Below, piece after piece: positions 42,531-51,258 of a stretch of 64,000 nt of DNA; the stretch's first letter is position 1, and every line of letters begins with the position of its first letter. Origin of the DNA: Phragmitibacter flavus (GTDB lineage: Bacteria; Verrucomicrobiota; Verrucomicrobiia; Verrucomicrobiales; Verrucomicrobiaceae); the NCBI RefSeq assembly GCF_005780165.1, contig NZ_VAUV01000015.1, positions 62,001 to 126,000 of the forward strand. Direction: 5' to 3'. Both the position numbers and the translations under genes were made by a program. The notes beneath the pieces were generated by a model, which saw nothing but the letters and a program-made list of their open reading frames with translations, was not told the DNA's origin and made no database searches.

Positions 42531-43070
42531 ATGAAACAGCTGCTGCTACGGGGTTTTATTTTTATCGGTGGTGTGACGGCAGTGCTAGGCGGATTGAGTT
42601 TGTGGTGGGCTGGGGGGGAGAAATCACGAGTTCATGAGGCTGTGGTGAAGTCTGCTCGACTGGCTGCGATTCCAAGTTCCGATTACAAGGCCAAAACGGA
42701 GGGAAACGTATTTAGCAGGGTGTATTGGATTTCTTTTAGGTGCGATGATGCCGCGTTCACTGCCTTTATCGAAGCATCACCTAGCTTGAGAAATGTTACG
42801 CCGTATATTTTTCCATTTTCTCAAGAGCATGCAGAGCCTACAACTTTTGATCAACCTCCTGAATATGAAAGAGAGGCGATGCGTAACGCAGAGTATTTTT
42901 GGGGCGGCGACATCGACGAATTAGCTGAGACAGCTGAATTCTGGAGATCAACGACTTCTAGAAAAAAGGGCCGACGGTATGAGATAATTGTTCCCGAAGA
43001 AGCAATTTTTGGCTGGCTACTGAGGGATGATGAAAGCGGAGAGGTCTTTCTTCTTGTGAGATACAGCTGA
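42531..43070 (+). CDS. Small membrane-anchored protein of unknown function
   Basis: The 179-residue protein is taken from the ATG at 42531, four bases after the peptidase stop. It has one N-terminal helix (GFIFIGGVTAVLGGLSLWWAG) and a soluble domain rich in aromatic and acidic residues with no recognised motif. Its G+C content and codon use are lower than those of both neighbours (many AAA, GAT and TTT codons), which suggests a different history, possibly recent acquisition. Short spacing to the upstream gene suggests co-transcription. Confidence 0.55.
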   Translation: MKQLLLRGFIFIGGVTAVLGGLSLWWAGGEKSRVHEAVVKSARLAAIPSSDYKAKTEGNVFSRVYWISFRCDDAAFTAFIEASPSLRNVTPYIFPFSQEHAEPTTFDQPPEYEREAMRNAEYFWGGDIDELAETAEFWRSTTSRKKGRRYEIIVPEEAIFGWLLRDDESGEVFLLVRYS

Positions 43071-43140
43071 ACGAAAAAGCTAGCGTGTCAAATGTTGTGG
43101 AACTTGCGCGTGGGCACTTTGCTGGCATGGTGGCAGGTTC

Positions 43141-45162
43141 ATGCTTGCTGCTGAAAATCTTGGGATCTCTTATGGACCGCGCCGATTGTTCGGTGAGGTG
43201 AATTTTACCATTCGTGCGGGGGAACGCGTTTCGCTGGCGGGACCGAACGGGGCGGGGAAATCGACGCTGCTAAAAATGATCGCGGGGGTGGAGCAGGGGG
43301 ATGAAGGCAAAATCATCAAGGCGAAGACGGTGCAGGTGGGATATTTGCCTCAGGAGGGGGTGGAAATTAAGGGAAGGACGATTTTGGCGGAGGCGGAGAC
43401 GGCGTTTCAGGACGCGATGAATTTGCAGAAGGAGATGGATGAGGTGGGCGCGGCGATGGATGAGATGGATCCGCAGTCGGATGAATACGGGGATGCGCTG
43501 GAGCTTTATGGGGATTTGCAGTTGCGACTTGAGCATCACGACGTGTCGCGGATGCGCTCGCGAATTGAGAAAGTGATGACGGGTTTGGGGTTCAAACACT
43601 CGGATTTGGACCGGCTCACGGACGAGTTCAGCGGGGGCTGGCAGATGCGGATTGCGTTGGGCAAGTTGCTTTTGGCGGAGCCGAGTGTGTTGCTTTTGGA
43701 TGAACCGACGAACCACCTCGACATTGAGACGGTGGTGTGGTTGGAGGAGTATTTGAAGGGGTATCCGGGGGCGATCATTTTGATCAGTCACGATAAACGA
43801 TTGCTGGACAATTTGACGAACCGGACGCTGGCGTTTGAGAACGGTCGGGCGAGCATGTATCAGGGGAATTATTCATTTTTCCTGCGGGAGAGCGCGGCGC
43901 GGCGCGAGCAATTGGTGCGGGCGAAGGCGAATCAGGATCGTGAGATTGCCAAGACGCAGCAGTTCATCGACAAGTTCCGCGCAAAGGCTTCGAAGGCGTC
44001 GCAGGCGCAGAGTCGGATCAAGATGCTGGAGAAGGTGGAGCGGATTGAGCTGGAGAGCGACGAAGCGGAGATTGGGTTCCGTTTTCCTCAGCCGCCGCAG
44101 AGCGGTCATTCGGTGATGCGGCTGGAAGGAGTGGCGAAGAGTTACGATGGGGTGCGGATGATTTTGCAGCCATTTGATTTTGAGATTTTTAAGGGGGATC
44201 GGATTGCGATTGTGGGGGTGAACGGGGCAGGCAAGACGACGTTCAGCAAGATCGTCGCGGGCGTGGAGAAGCACACAGGAGGGGATCTGGAGCTGGGGCA
44301 CAAGGTGGCGATCGGGTATTATTCGCAGGATCATGCGGATGCGCTGGATGGGAGTTTGACGGTTTTTCAGACGATTGAAAAAGCGGCGAAACGGATGTCG
44401 GAGTCGGAGATGCGGACGCTTTTGGGGTGTTTCCTGTTCAAGGGGGATGATGTGTGGAAGTCGGTGAAGGTGTTGAGCGGTGGGGAGCGGGGCAGGCTGG
44501 CGCTGGCGGGGATGTTGCTGCGTCCGTCGAATTTTTTGGTGCTGGATGAACCGACGAACCACCTTGATATGCGTTCGCAGGGAGTGCTGCAGAAGGCGCT
44601 GGAAGAGTTTGGCGGGAGTTATGTCATTGTATCGCACAACCGGGATTTCCTTGATCCGATTGTGAACAAGACGCTGGAGTTCAGGGTGGGGGAAGCGCCG
44701 AGGTTGTATTTGGGGAACCTGAGTTATTATCTGGAGAAACGGGCGGAGGAGCAGGCGCGTGCGGCGTCGCAGGCGCGGGTGGCGGCAGCGGTTCCCGTGG
44801 CGAAAGTGGCTCCGGCAGCGGTGACGAATGCGAAGGCGGCTGCGGATGAGACGGTGGTGTCGGGCAAGGACAAGGAGCGTCGGCGTTTGGATGCGTTGCG
44901 CCGGCAGGAAAAAACGCAGGTGTTGAAACCTTTGCAGGCGAAGCTTAAGGAGGTGGAGGGGCTGATCGAGACCATTGAAAAGGACAAGGCGATCCAGTTG
45001 GGATTGATGAATGCTCCGGGGTATGGCGAAGATGCGGGAGCCGCGCGGGAGATCGCGATGAAGTATGCGGAGTTGGAGAAGTCGTTGAGCCGGGCGTATT
45101 CGCAGTGGTCGGAAGTCAGCGAGGAACTGGAGCGTGTGGAGGCGAAATTTGCGGAAGATTAG
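43141..45162 (+). CDS. ABC-F family ATPase (ribosome-associated type)
   Basis: The 673-residue protein has two nucleotide-binding domains and no membrane segment. NBD1 has GPNGAGKSTLLK, FSGGWQMR and LLLDEPTNHLD; NBD2 has GVNGAGKTTFSK, LSGGERGRLA and LVLDEPTNHLDM. A charged linker between them (REQLVRAKANQDREIAKTQQF onward) and a C-terminal charged coiled-coil tail after residue 540 fit ABC-F proteins such as Uup and YfmR. These act on ribosomes rather than in transport. It stands alone. The specific member cannot be named. Confidence 0.85.
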   Translation: MLAAENLGISYGPRRLFGEVNFTIRAGERVSLAGPNGAGKSTLLKMIAGVEQGDEGKIIKAKTVQVGYLPQEGVEIKGRTILAEAETAFQDAMNLQKEMDEVGAAMDEMDPQSDEYGDALELYGDLQLRLEHHDVSRMRSRIEKVMTGLGFKHSDLDRLTDEFSGGWQMRIALGKLLLAEPSVLLLDEPTNHLDIETVVWLEEYLKGYPGAIILISHDKRLLDNLTNRTLAFENGRASMYQGNYSFFLRESAARREQLVRAKANQDREIAKTQQFIDKFRAKASKASQAQSRIKMLEKVERIELESDEAEIGFRFPQPPQSGHSVMRLEGVAKSYDGVRMILQPFDFEIFKGDRIAIVGVNGAGKTTFSKIVAGVEKHTGGDLELGHKVAIGYYSQDHADALDGSLTVFQTIEKAAKRMSESEMRTLLGCFLFKGDDVWKSVKVLSGGERGRLALAGMLLRPSNFLVLDEPTNHLDMRSQGVLQKALEEFGGSYVIVSHNRDFLDPIVNKTLEFRVGEAPRLYLGNLSYYLEKRAEEQARAASQARVAAAVPVAKVAPAAVTNAKAAADETVVSGKDKERRRLDALRRQEKTQVLKPLQAKLKEVEGLIETIEKDKAIQLGLMNAPGYGEDAGAAREIAMKYAELEKSLSRAYSQWSEVSEELERVEAKFAED

Positions 45163-45276
45163 GAAAAAGGTGCGCTTATTTTTTTCAATAGCCTTATTTC
45201 AATTGGGCAAAGAGCGAAAAACGCGACCGTTTGTGCAGATCGGTTCGATGAATTTTCGACGTAAAAGCAGCGTTGG

Positions 45277-45330
45277 CCTGTCTAATGCGTCTAAATCACA
45301 CATGATGGCTTGAAAATGTCATCAGACAGG
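45277..45330. promoter_or_regulatory. Dyad repeat upstream of the ROK regulator
   Basis: CCTGTC (45277-45282) pairs with GACAGG (45325-45330), directly beside a nested TGATG (45303-45307)/CATCA (45320-45324) hairpin. The structure ends 26 bases before the regulator's ATG and lies in a 194-base gap. It could be an autoregulatory operator or an mRNA structure; no protein binding is shown by sequence alone. Confidence 0.35.
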
Positions 45331-45356
45331 GTGAAGAAGGGTTCGATTCTCAATTT

Positions 45357-46517
45357 ATGCTAGGATTAAAGGTTCAAGACAACGCGGAATTTGGGGCTGA
45401 GATTATTCGTAAAGTGCGCGAAAAAGGCGGCCTTTCACGGGTGGAATTGGCGCGTGAATTGGGGGTGGCGGCTTCAACGATTGGTCGACATGTGGATGCG
45501 CTGGTTTCGGGGCAGTATTTTACGGAGACCGTGGAACCAACTCGTGAGGCGGGCAGACCTCCCACCCGCTTGCGTCCGAATGCGGGGAGAGGCTGTTTTG
45601 TAGGGGTGGATTTTTATTCCAGCAGCCTGTATGCGACGGCGGTGGACTTTGCGCAGCACAACATTGTGCAGAAAAGTTATGAGCTGAATGGCAAGGCGGG
45701 GGTGGATTTTGTTTTGGAGGAGCTGGCCGGAGCATTGAAGGACATGAGCAGTGCGGCAGGAATGCCGGTGCTGGCGGTGGGTTTGGCGACTCCGGGTCGC
45801 GTGGATGCGTCTCGCGGCGTGGCATTGCATTATGCGCAGGTGCCTGGTTTTCTTGATGTGCCGTTGGCGGAGAAGATGCAGGAGGTCACCGGGGCGAAGA
45901 CGTTTGTTGAGAACAACATTCGCACGATGGCGCTGGCGGAACGCTGGTTTGGCGTGGCGCGGGGTTGTCAGGAGTTGATCTGTCTTGGGGTGCGTGTGGG
46001 GATCACGGCGGGGATTGTGCATCAAGGCCAGTTGTCGACCGGTTATCGCGGTCTGGGTGGAGAGGTGCGGGGGATGAATTGTCCGGTTTACGATGCGCAG
46101 AAGGACGAGTGGTCCTGGGGCGCGGACAATGCGATTGAGACGACGGCAAGTGTGCCGGCAGTGTTGTCGCGTTATTTCCAATTGAGTGGCGAAGAGGTGG
46201 AGATGGAAGCGTTTTTGGCCGCGGTGGAGGGCCGGGTTCCGGCAGCCATGATTGCCTTGAAAGAGGCGGCGGCGGTGCATGGTTGGTTGATCACGCAAAT
46301 GGCGCAGGTGACCGATCCTGAGATGGTGGTGTTGTCGGGTCCGCTGACAAAGATGGGTGACGTTTATCTGGATGTGGTGAAGGAGATGTCCGCACTTTTC
46401 GCGAGCAACTATTACCCGCAGGTGCCGATTCATTTGTCGGAACTGGGTGAATTTGCGGGTGCGGTCGGTGCGGCGGGGTTGGCGCTGGAGCGCTGGCGGC
46501 CGGATGACATGGGCTGA
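45357..46517 (+). CDS. ROK-family transcriptional regulator without the usual zinc motif
   Basis: The 386-residue protein has an N-terminal winged helix-turn-helix (about 13-60: EIIRKVREKGGLSRVELARELGVAASTIGRHVDALVS) and a ROK sugar-kinase-like domain. It shows FVGVDFYSSSLYATAVDF, VGLATPGRVD, the block FVENNIRTMALAERWFGVA, and GVRVGITAGIVHQGQLSTGYRGLGGEVRG. The canonical CxCGxxGC zinc-binding loop after GExGH is absent; here follows MNCPVYDAQKDEWSW. ROK repressors respond to sugars or N-acetyl sugars. It is alone, so the regulon is unknown; the upstream dyad suggests autoregulation. Confidence 0.8.
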   Translation: MLGLKVQDNAEFGAEIIRKVREKGGLSRVELARELGVAASTIGRHVDALVSGQYFTETVEPTREAGRPPTRLRPNAGRGCFVGVDFYSSSLYATAVDFAQHNIVQKSYELNGKAGVDFVLEELAGALKDMSSAAGMPVLAVGLATPGRVDASRGVALHYAQVPGFLDVPLAEKMQEVTGAKTFVENNIRTMALAERWFGVARGCQELICLGVRVGITAGIVHQGQLSTGYRGLGGEVRGMNCPVYDAQKDEWSWGADNAIETTASVPAVLSRYFQLSGEEVEMEAFLAAVEGRVPAAMIALKEAAAVHGWLITQMAQVTDPEMVVLSGPLTKMGDVYLDVVKEMSALFASNYYPQVPIHLSELGEFAGAVGAAGLALERWRPDDMG

Positions 46518-46615
46518 TGAATGAGCGGTCTCCAAGGAGGAGACGGGGACAAAAAATGCCGCCGGTTGGGAGATTCGGGTGATCGACGGCCGGAGCGCCC
46601 GCCTCGCAATCTCCA

Positions 46616-48679
46616 TCAGATGATGCGCGACTGACGGCGGCGACGGCTCACGACAAGAGCGCCAAGTCCGACGAGGGCAAGGAGCGTTTTTGAGGGCTCA
46701 GGAATGGCGGCGACGGAGATGACGCCGGTGGAGAGAAAGTTGCTGACGTCCCAGAGACGGGTGAGGGAGCTGATGTCGGGCAGGTCGAATTGCAGACCAT
46801 TGTCGCTGCTGCCATCGCGGAGGTTGGTTCCGACATCAAAGGTCCCGGCCAGGGTGCCGGACCAGCCGAGCAGGGTGAAGCTGTTGCCGACGGCGAAAGC
46901 GGTGTCAAAGGCTCCGGTGCCGGTGGTGAGGCTGGTGGTGACGTTAACATTGCCGTCGAGGGTCAGGGCATCAGCAGTGGTGATGTTGATGCGGTCATTG
47001 TCGCCTGCGCCTTCAATTTGGAGGACGGCGGTGCCGCCCGTGTTGAGGGCGAGTTGTGACAGCGTGATGGTGCCGGTGAGTCCGCCACCGTCGTCGCCGG
47101 GTCGGAGAAAGCCGCTGGTGATGGTGGTGGATCCGTTGATGGTGCCGGTGCCGGAGAGGCTGGCAGCGGCGTTGTTGACGGTGACAGCGCTGCCTGCGCC
47201 GAGGGAGCCCACGCCACCGAGGCCAACCTGGAGTGTGCCACCGGAAATGGTGGTGGCACCGGTGTAGGTGTTGACGCCGCTGAGGACCTGGGTGCCGGTG
47301 CCGAGTTTGGTGAGGGCGATGACTCCGTCGTTGGTTGCGGGGACGGCGTTGTTGGTGATGATGCCGGAGAAGGTGCCGGAAGCATTGCCACTTCCGACGC
47401 GCAGGTTGCGTTGGGTGGTGCCGCCGGTTTGATCGCTTTCTGAGGTGATGGTGCCGCCTCCGGTGAGGGCACCGGTGGTAAAATTCACAGGGGTGGCGTT
47501 GTTGTTGGTGGCGAGAATGAGAGTCGCACCGGTGGCAACGGTGGTTTCGCCGAGCTGATGGTCGCCCGGTGAGGTGCCAGATTTGATAAAGGCGAGAATG
47601 CCTTCCGAGACGTTGGTGGCTTCAAGAATGGCGGCGGCTCCGGTGGTGGCGGTATTGGTTCCGCCCAGGGTAAGGGCTCCGCTGCCGAGTTTGGTAAGGA
47701 TGTGACCGGCACCGCTGATGGTGTGACCGGTCATGGTCAGGCGGGTGCTGCCAAGGACGGTGATTTCGATGTCGTTGGTGAGGGTGATGACGGGGGTTCC
47801 GGCGTTGAAAGTGCCGATAGTGGTGTTGTTGCCGGAGGTGCTGCCAACAGTGCCGTAGGTGAAGCTGCCGTTGAGCACCTTGTTGAAGATGCCGGTGACG
47901 GTGAGGCCGGTGCCGCTGTTGTTGAGGATGCCGCCGTTGATGGTGAAAGTGCCGGTGCCAAGGGCGGTGGCATTGCGGAGATTGAGCGTGCCGGAGGTGA
48001 GCGTGACGCCGCCGCTGAAGGTATTGGCCCCTGACAGGGTCCAGACTCCAGTCCCGGATTTTTCAATGGCGAGGGTGCCGATGCCGTCGCTGATGATGCC
48101 GCTAATTTCGGAACCGGTATTGATGCCGTTGAGGGTGAGCAGGGCGGTTCCGACAACGCCAGTGCTGACGCCGTTGAACACTTTGATGGCGACGGCAGCG
48201 GGATTGGTGGTGGAACTGGTCCAGGTCTGGTTGGCTTGAAGGCTGAGATTGACGGCATTGACGAGGGGGTCGGTATTGGAACCGATGTTGAACGCTCCGC
48301 GCACGTGGTTGATGCCGCTGGCACCAAGGTTGAGGGTTTGGGCAGTGCCGCCGCCAAGGAGGGTGGTGACGAAATTGTTGGAGGTGTTGGTGGCGAGGCC
48401 CAGGGCGGATTGGGTTCCGTTCAGGTTGACGATTTGGTCGACGGTGGCGGTGGTGGTGCCGAAAATGGCGATGTCGGATGCGCCGGGCGGATTGGCGGGA
48501 TCAGGGGTGGCGGCGGTCTGCAGGGTGGACCAACTAGTGGGATCGGCCCAAGAGGTTCCGCTGCCGTCCCAGAAGAGGTTGACCGCGCTGGCATGGGGCA
48601 AGCAGGACAAAAAGACGGCAATGAATGCAATCGCAAGGACCGGGAGTGGACGGCGGGACTTGGAAAGGAAAACGGTCAT
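46616..48679 (-). CDS. Autotransporter-associated beta-strand-repeat protein with PEP-CTERM tag
   Basis: The 687-residue protein has a signal peptide ending near ASAVN and then the usual opening FWDGSGTSWADPTSWS. A long body of beta-strand repeats follows (for example VWTLSGANTFSGGVTLTSGTLN and LSGVNTYTGATTISGGTLQVG), the pattern of the autotransporter-associated repeat. There is no outer-membrane barrel. Instead it ends in a PEP-CTERM tag (IPEPSK, hydrophobic helix, RRRRQSRII). Such proteins are common, long, surface-exposed and repeat-rich in Verrucomicrobia and Planctomycetes. Processing needs an exosortase outside this window. Confidence 0.85.
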   Translation of the reverse strand: MTVFLSKSRRPLPVLAIAFIAVFLSCLPHASAVNLFWDGSGTSWADPTSWSTLQTAATPDPANPPGASDIAIFGTTTATVDQIVNLNGTQSALGLATNTSNNFVTTLLGGGTAQTLNLGASGINHVRGAFNIGSNTDPLVNAVNLSLQANQTWTSSTTNPAAVAIKVFNGVSTGVVGTALLTLNGINTGSEISGIISDGIGTLAIEKSGTGVWTLSGANTFSGGVTLTSGTLNLRNATALGTGTFTINGGILNNSGTGLTVTGIFNKVLNGSFTYGTVGSTSGNNTTIGTFNAGTPVITLTNDIEITVLGSTRLTMTGHTISGAGHILTKLGSGALTLGGTNTATTGAAAILEATNVSEGILAFIKSGTSPGDHQLGETTVATGATLILATNNNATPVNFTTGALTGGGTITSESDQTGGTTQRNLRVGSGNASGTFSGIITNNAVPATNDGVIALTKLGTGTQVLSGVNTYTGATTISGGTLQVGLGGVGSLGAGSAVTVNNAAASLSGTGTINGSTTITSGFLRPGDDGGGLTGTITLSQLALNTGGTAVLQIEGAGDNDRINITTADALTLDGNVNVTTSLTTGTGAFDTAFAVGNSFTLLGWSGTLAGTFDVGTNLRDGSSDNGLQFDLPDISSLTRLWDVSNFLSTGVISVAAIPEPSKTLLALVGLGALVVSRRRRQSRII

Positions 48680-48909
48680 GGTGGCGAGCGATGGGCCGCA
48701 GGATTGGTTGAGTGGCGGGGAGGGATGAGGGTCAGGACGGCGTGTTCAAAAAAACGCGTGATTCAAATTGTGAGGGGAGGGGTTATTTTTGGCAAGACAT
48801 AAACCGCGTTAAATGGTGCCGGGTTGTTCCCTCCGGTGATGCTGTGCACGCGTTTAGGGAGTCTGCTGTGGGGGCAGACGGTCGCAGATAATGGACGCGA
48901 CGGGGTTGA

Positions 48910-48929
48910 GGTGGACAGAAATGTCCACC
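48910..48929 (-). terminator. Perfect stem-loop downstream of asd
   Basis: GGTGGACA and TGTCCACC pair perfectly around a GAAA/TTTC tetraloop, 15 bases after the asd stop on the minus strand. No T-run follows, so it is either a weak terminator or an mRNA 3' stabiliser. It lies in the 264-base gap between asd and the repeat protein; a second weaker repeat (GTCTGC/GCAGAC) is near 48870. Nothing else is seen in this gap. Confidence 0.55.
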
Positions 48930-48943
48930 CCCCTTGCTTTAGC

Positions 48944-49972
48944 TTAAAGGCACTCGGCGATTTGGACGGCGTTGAGGGCGGCACCTTTGAGGAGCTGGTC
49001 CCCGGCGACCCAGAAGGCGAGGCCGTTGTCCAAGGCGCAGTCGATACGCAGGCGTCCGACGGCACAGTTGTCTTTGCCAGCGACGTTCAGGGCGAGAGGA
49101 TACTGCTTCAGGGAAGGATCGTCGATGACGTCGAGGCCAGGGGCGGCGCTGAGCACTTCGCGCGCGGCTTCGAGGCTGATGGGGCGCTCGAACTCGGCGT
49201 TCACGGCGACGCTGTGGGCGCGGAACACGGGCACGCGCACGCAGGTGACGCTGGCGCGGAAGTCGGGGTGGTGCATGATTTTGCGCCCCTCGTTTTCCAT
49301 TTTCATTTCTTCCTTGGTGTAGCCGTCGTCGAGGAAGGAGTCGACATGGGGAAGCGCGTTGAAGGCAATCTGATGGGGATAGACTTTGACAAATTCATTG
49401 GCCACCTGGACGTCGTCCCACTTACGCTCGGAGCGGGCCCATTCGCGGGTTTGGGCTTCGAGTTCTTCAATGGCCTGTGCACCGGTGCCGCTGACGGCCT
49501 GGTAGCTGGCGGCGATGACGCGTTTGACGCCGAAAGCCTGATGCAACGGATAGAGCGCCATGAGGGTGATGGCAGTGGTGCAGTTCGGATTCGCGACGAT
49601 GTTTTTGGGAAGGTTTTTGAGGTCGCCAGCATTGATTTCGGGCACGACGAGGGGCACCTGATCATCCATGCGGAAGGCAGAGGAGTTGTCGACCACAATG
49701 GCTCCGGCGGCGGTGGCGTGCGGGGCGAATTCCTTGCTGATGCCGCCTCCGGCGCTGAAAAGCGCGATGTCTACCCCTGTGAAAGCGTCGGCGGTGAGTT
49801 CCTTGATGGTGATGTCCTGACCCTTAAATTTCATGGTCTTGCCAGCGCTGCGTGCGGAGGCAAGGAGGGTAAGTTCACCGACGGGGAAGGCGCGTTGTTC
49901 GAGACAGCGCAGCATTTCCACGCCGACCGCGCCGGTGGCACCGACGATCGCGACGTGTTTGAGATTGCTCAT
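48944..49972 (-). CDS. asd: Aspartate-semialdehyde dehydrogenase
   Basis: The 342-residue enzyme has N-terminal NADP-binding GATGAVG (11-17) and the conserved FSAGGGIS and VVDNSSAFR. The catalytic C131 is in NPNCTTA, and later SGTGAQAIEEL and VRVPVFRAHS are characteristic. It reduces aspartyl phosphate to aspartate semialdehyde, the common precursor of lysine, diaminopimelate, threonine and methionine, linking it to the met genes of this window and to peptidoglycan synthesis. It is transcribed away from the L,D-transpeptidase gene. Confidence 0.94.
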   Translation of the reverse strand: MSNLKHVAIVGATGAVGVEMLRCLEQRAFPVGELTLLASARSAGKTMKFKGQDITIKELTADAFTGVDIALFSAGGGISKEFAPHATAAGAIVVDNSSAFRMDDQVPLVVPEINAGDLKNLPKNIVANPNCTTAITLMALYPLHQAFGVKRVIAASYQAVSGTGAQAIEELEAQTREWARSERKWDDVQVANEFVKVYPHQIAFNALPHVDSFLDDGYTKEEMKMENEGRKIMHHPDFRASVTCVRVPVFRAHSVAVNAEFERPISLEAAREVLSAAPGLDVIDDPSLKQYPLALNVAGKDNCAVGRLRIDCALDNGLAFWVAGDQLLKGAALNAVQIAECL

Positions 49973-50099
49973 TAAGGAAGGGTGGTGTGTGGTTAGATTG
50001 ATACGCTTTGCTGATCCATCTGGTTCGGCGAACGCACCTCCCCGGTTGCCCGAGGGCGGTCAAGATGACACATTCCGCAAAACGATCAACTTCAACATC

Positions 50100-50564
50100 A
50101 TGCTGCTGTCCCGACCAAGATTGGAAGTTTCCATCGCCACCCAGATCCTGAGTCTGTGGGATGGATCGCGATTGGTGAAGAGCTGGCCGTGCAGCACTTC
50201 GAAGTTTGGCATTGGGTTTGAGGAAGGTTCGATGAAAACGCCGCTCGGGCATTTTCGCATCGCGGAAAAGCGTGGGGATGGGGCCAGTTTGCACACGATT
50301 TTTAAGGCGAGAGAGCCGGTTGGTGAATGGCATGCTGGTGAGGCGGAAAGCGAAGATTTAATTCTGGGCCGGATTCTCTGGCTCGAGGGGGGTGAGGAGC
50401 GCAATGCGAACACTTTGGGCCGCTACGTTTACATTCATGGCACCAATGGAGAGGACAAAATTGGTCAGCGCGCGAGTCACGGCTGCATCCGGCTGCGCAA
50501 TCAGGATGTGGTCGAACTCTACGATCTAGCGAAGGTGGGGATGCCGGTATGGGTCAATGAATGA
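50100..50564 (+). CDS. L,D-transpeptidase (YkuD domain)
   Basis: The start is set at the ATG at 50100, giving 154 residues; in-frame upstream codons run into the asd start region. A YkuD domain fills it: the beta strand MLLSRPRLEVSIATQILSLWDG, then SMKTPLGHFRI, and the catalytic region YVYIHGTNGEDKIGQRASHGCIRLRNQDVVELY with H113, H127 and C129. These enzymes make 3-3 crosslinks or attach proteins to peptidoglycan. No signal peptide is visible with this start, which is unusual for a periplasmic enzyme; a longer N-terminus from a GTG is possible. Confidence 0.75.
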   Translation: MLLSRPRLEVSIATQILSLWDGSRLVKSWPCSTSKFGIGFEEGSMKTPLGHFRIAEKRGDGASLHTIFKAREPVGEWHAGEAESEDLILGRILWLEGGEERNANTLGRYVYIHGTNGEDKIGQRASHGCIRLRNQDVVELYDLAKVGMPVWVNE

Positions 50565-50739
50565 ACCAACCCACGGAGAAAAACACACGCGGATTACGAG
50601 GGCACCCGATTGTTAATGTGAAGGAAATGTTTTAATCATTTCTGCTGGCAAAACTCCTGCTTGCATCTATACAGAACGGACGCTTGGAAAATCTTCCAAA
50701 TGTTCACAATCAACAAACGTTAATCTAATTCAATCCTAC

Positions 50740-50856
50740 ATGAAGCTTACTCTTCTCGCTCTCGCCATGGCCGCCGTCGCAATGGTCTCCTGCAAATCCA
50801 AAACCACCTCCGCCCCTCCTCCTCCAGTGGACATGGGCTACAGCAGCAGCAAATAA
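50740..50856 (+). CDS. Tiny lipoprotein (38 residues)
   Basis: A 38-residue peptide starts at the ATG at 50740. It is a clear lipoprotein signal, MKLTLLALAMAAVAMVSC, with Cys at 18. The mature part is only KSKTTSAPPPPVDMGYSSSK. Use of CTC, CTT and GCC codons differs from the G-ending codons of the surrounding genes and may reflect high expression. A strong terminator follows at 50889. Function unknown; a small abundant outer-membrane lipoprotein is plausible. Confidence 0.6.
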   Translation: MKLTLLALAMAAVAMVSCKSKTTSAPPPPVDMGYSSSK

Positions 50857-50888
50857 TCAATTTTTGCTGATTTGTTGACCAAATCATC

Positions 50889-50925
50889 AAGGCGTGTTGG
50901 GAATTCCCGACGCGCCTTGTTTTTT
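50889..50925 (+). terminator. Strong intrinsic terminator
   Basis: AAGGCGTGTTGGG pairs with CCCGACGCGCCTT (13 pairs, two G-T) around an AATT tetraloop (50902-50905), followed by TTTTTT at 50920. This is a textbook rho-independent terminator and shows that the 38-residue lipoprotein gene is a genuine transcription unit. Confidence 0.85.
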
Positions 50926-50999
50926 GCCTTTTTTTGTATCAAGCGGGTGTTTGAGCGCGTATGATTTCCTGCTCAATCTTTAAATTCAACCAATTCAAC

Positions 51000-51185
51000 A
51001 TGACCCGTATTCTTACCCTGATCGCCTCTGTTTCTCTTCTCAGCCTCGCCTCCTGCGCCACGCACGGCAAAAAAGGTTCCTCCTGCTGCGGCACCGACAA
51101 AGCCAAAAAAGAGTGCTGTGACTCCGCCAAGAAGGACAAAAAAGATTGCGCCACTTGCGCTCCTGACGCCAAGAAAAAGGCCTGA
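51000..51185 (+). CDS. Small cysteine-rich lipoprotein (61 residues)
   Basis: The ATG at 51000 starts a lipoprotein signal (MTRILTLIASVSLLSLASC, Cys at 19). The 42-residue mature part is built of Lys, Asp and Cys: CCGTDKAKKECCDSAKKDKKDC and CATC, seven Cys after the lipid Cys. The spacing of CC, CC and CxxC resembles small metal-binding or redox-buffer peptides, but no family was recognised. Codon use is C-rich like that of the 38-residue neighbour. A terminator follows at 51218. Confidence 0.65.
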   Translation: MTRILTLIASVSLLSLASCATHGKKGSSCCGTDKAKKECCDSAKKDKKDCATCAPDAKKKA

Positions 51186-51217
51186 GTTTTTTGATTTAGG
51201 AATCAGTTCCACTTTAG

Positions 51218-51258
51218 AACCGCCGCGCTCAAATTTTGGGTGTCGGCGGTTTTCTTTT
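51218..51258. terminator. Terminator shared by the convergent lipoprotein and glycosylase genes
   Basis: AACCGCCG (51218-51225) and CGGCGGTT (51244-51251) form an 8-base-pair stem followed on the plus strand by TTTCTTTT. It lies after the Cys-rich lipoprotein and overlaps the last codons and stop of the converging glycosylase gene, so it can act for both strands. Confidence 0.65.

Noticed and set aside
48680-48943. Possible hidden small gene in the longest gap
   Set aside because: Short frames here lack a plausible start, signal or composition; only stem-loops are seen.
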